The notes under the pieces are model-generated. The model had not been told where the DNA came from and made no database searches. It saw only the letters and a program-made list of their open reading frames with translations. From IMG/VR virus record IMGVR_UViG_3300048930_000724, positions 1-51,695 of that record: a stretch of DNA of 51,695 nt. One strand, 5' to 3'. Each line of letters begins with the position of its first letter. Position 1 is the stretch's first letter. The position numbers and the translations under genes are program-made. Of the stretch, positions 50,231-51,695 are shown in pieces. This DNA comes from a virus.

Positions 50231-50231
50231 T

Positions 50232-50840
50232 ATGACTAAAACATTCTGCGACTGCTGCGGTAAAGAGGTAACCAAAGATCAGCGCTTTGTAGCTGAACAC
50301 TTCGGTGTTGAAATCGGGAATCAACGTCGCCAATTGATTCTTCAGTTCCACGAATTAGGCGCAAGTGTCCCGCAAGACATCTGCCGGCGGTGCATGATTT
50401 CAAAGTGCATAGAATACCTTCGTGGTAGCATTGACGCCAACGACAAGGTGAAGATCACACCGCCACCGGAAGGAACGTTCAAAACATCCACACCGTTCAC
50501 CTTGAAAGCGGACGATCGGCTGGCGCTCCTTTCCACCGCCATCGAGGAGGCGACCGAGGAAGCGTACAAAGCACAGGACAAGCTAACCCGGGACCAGTTT
50601 GTGGATGCGCTGGTGCAAGCCATCAAGAGCGGGGATTTCGTGCGGTATGTGCGAATAGATGAACGCACACAGACGGTCACCTACGAGCCTTTCCGTCTGT
50701 TTGCTGAATTGAAAACCAATCTGGATAGGGCTATGGCAATTCTTGACCGCGTGGAACCGGCAACTATCGGTCGAGATATTCGATCCGCATCAATCGAGAG
50801 CATCTGCCGCGATATTCGCTTGCTCAAGGAGGGGCTCTAA
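50232..50840 (+). CDS. Zinc-ribbon protein
   Basis: 202 residues from the ATG at 50232. CDCCGKEV and DICRRC (with HELG between) form a zinc ribbon near the N-terminus. The rest is helical (IEEATEEAYKAQDKLTRDQF). Unknown; tightly packed between the methyltransferase and the GT9-like gene. Confidence 0.6.
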   Translation: MTKTFCDCCGKEVTKDQRFVAEHFGVEIGNQRRQLILQFHELGASVPQDICRRCMISKCIEYLRGSIDANDKVKITPPPEGTFKTSTPFTLKADDRLALLSTAIEEATEEAYKAQDKLTRDQFVDALVQAIKSGDFVRYVRIDERTQTVTYEPFRLFAELKTNLDRAMAILDRVEPATIGRDIRSASIESICRDIRLLKEGL

Positions 50841-50843
50841 ACC

Positions 50844-51593
50844 ATGACCCGGAACAACCTTCTCATTTTAACTCATCTCGGGTTGGGGGATGCCATCATT
50901 ATCAACGCCATCGTGCGGGAGAAAGCCAAGGTGCACGACCTGGTGTGCCTGCCGGTGAAATATCACAACGTCCCGTCAGTGGTTTACATGCTGCGTGATC
51001 TGGACAATGTGACCATTCGCCCGGTCGAGCACGACGAAGACATGCTCTACTTCGCCCAGAATGTGTGGAAGTGGAACACGCTTTGGCTGGGTCAATTCGG
51101 GCCAATGTTCGATCCGACCAATTGGGACGTGTCCATGTTCCGCCAGGCACAGGTGGAGTTCTCGGACCGGTGGGGCAAGTGGGAATGTCCCCGGGATGAG
51201 AAAGCGGAGCATAGAATCTTTGATCAATACGGAGAACTCAGAAGGGACGACAAGGATCGGTGGGTCATATTCCTGCACGAAGACCCGAGTAGAGGTTTCA
51301 AGATCAACAGGGGGCGATGGGGTAAGTTACCAGAAGCAATCTTTGACCTGTCTGAAATGCCGGGAGGAATCAAAGGCGTCCGGACAATCGCTCCGATCTC
51401 CCTATCAAATGTCCTGTTCCACTGGCGGAAGGTGATCGAAGCGTGTGACGAGATACATTGTATCCCGTCCAGCTTTGCAGCGTTCATCGATTCGATCCCG
51501 CTTCCAAAGAACCCAAAACTGTTCCTGCACGCCTATGCACGGCCAAGGGAAGCGTTGATGAAGGTGCAGAAAAATTGGGAGATACTGACTTAA
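50844..51593 (+). CDS. GT-B glycosyltransferase (GT9/heptosyltransferase-like)
   Basis: 249 residues. LLILTHLGLGDAIIINAIVR (about 6-25) is the nucleotide-binding N-terminal signature of GT9-type enzymes, and the C-terminal part has EACDEIHCIPSSFAAFID, the expected donor-site segment (normally S/T-rich). Shorter than LPS heptosyltransferases (about 350), so probably a compact relative. It would add a sugar to a surface or virion glycan. Confidence 0.72.
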   Translation: MTRNNLLILTHLGLGDAIIINAIVREKAKVHDLVCLPVKYHNVPSVVYMLRDLDNVTIRPVEHDEDMLYFAQNVWKWNTLWLGQFGPMFDPTNWDVSMFRQAQVEFSDRWGKWECPRDEKAEHRIFDQYGELRRDDKDRWVIFLHEDPSRGFKINRGRWGKLPEAIFDLSEMPGGIKGVRTIAPISLSNVLFHWRKVIEACDEIHCIPSSFAAFIDSIPLPKNPKLFLHAYARPREALMKVQKNWEILT

Positions 51594-51695
51594 ACTTTCT
51601 CTTTCCCGGTCAATAGGAACACCCGGGGGAGGGACGGGGTTACCCGTGTGGGTGACCCCGACAATCTGTAAAAACCTGAATGAAATGATTATGGG
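51594..51695 (+). other. Right-edge non-coding end with a hairpin
   Basis: GGGGTTACCC-GTGT-GGGTGACCCC (51636-51659) is a strong hairpin with one G-T pair. Only a short A/T-rich tail follows, so it is a possible terminator or processing site. ATG codons at 51685 and 51691 may begin a gene beyond the window. Confidence 0.5.

Noticed and set aside
1-51695. tRNA or rRNA genes
   Set aside because: I looked for cloverleaf-like T-loop (GGTTCGAATCC-type) sequences and saw none convincing. This was by eye and could miss divergent tRNAs; a tRNA-scanning run would settle it.

Overview
The window looks like about 52 kb of a tailed double-stranded DNA phage genome, possibly a phage-plasmid, from a Verrucomicrobiota-like host. 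Phage identity rests on a large terminase, a portal-type protein that runs off the left edge, tail-fibre and tailspike proteins, and a replication and DNA-modification module of short overlapping genes joined by ATGA, GTGA or TAATG junctions. The host guess rests mainly on 4330-4797, which ends in a signal resembling VPDSG-CTERM, the exosortase sorting tag typical of Verrucomicrobiota, and on chitobiase-type C-terminal repeats in the fibre region. I saw no bacterial housekeeping genes, rRNA, tRNA or CRISPR. No capsid gene, DNA polymerase or clear endolysin lies in the window.

Layout. 1-2340 (minus) is a portal-like protein, divergent from the terminase (2416-3948, plus). 3932-4797 holds an HTH protein and the sorting-tag protein. 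4770-18735 is one minus-strand block. Read in its own direction it runs: a Xre-type regulator, RNase HI, three unknown proteins, GDP-L-fucose synthase, a possible spanin-like pair, then a run of fibre, tailspike and depolymerase-like proteins. Four of these large proteins carry apparent Sec signal peptides. A divergent control region (18736-18908) separates this block from everything to the right.

18909-33026 (plus) is the replication and modification region: an SSB-like protein, an SbcC/Rad50-like ATPase, HNH nucleases, a winged-helix initiator with an iteron array inside its gene, a TOPRIM-helicase, two DNA methyltransferases, a KH protein, a SWIM protein, a DndC-like PP-loop enzyme, a PD-(D/E)XK nuclease and an all-alpha dUTPase. 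33023-36143 is a string of small, mostly zinc-ribbon proteins. 36144-36958 has no convincing gene but contains a perfect parS-like palindrome. 36959-40556 is an array of unknown genes whose starts share a GAAAGGACAC leader, with structured RNA elements between genes. 40779-51593 carries an SF2 helicase, a tyrosine recombinase, five probable glycosyltransferases, a nucleotidyltransferase-like protein and a small-molecule methyltransferase.

Working model (inference). The right-hand genes replicate and protect the DNA. The glycosyltransferases and fucose synthase alter a glycan on virion or host. The minus-strand block makes fibres and enzymes, several of which appear to be exported rather than assembled in the cytoplasm. 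The integrase-type recombinase, the Xre regulator and the parS-like site allow a temperate or extrachromosomal lifestyle, but no ParA/ParB or attachment site is visible here.
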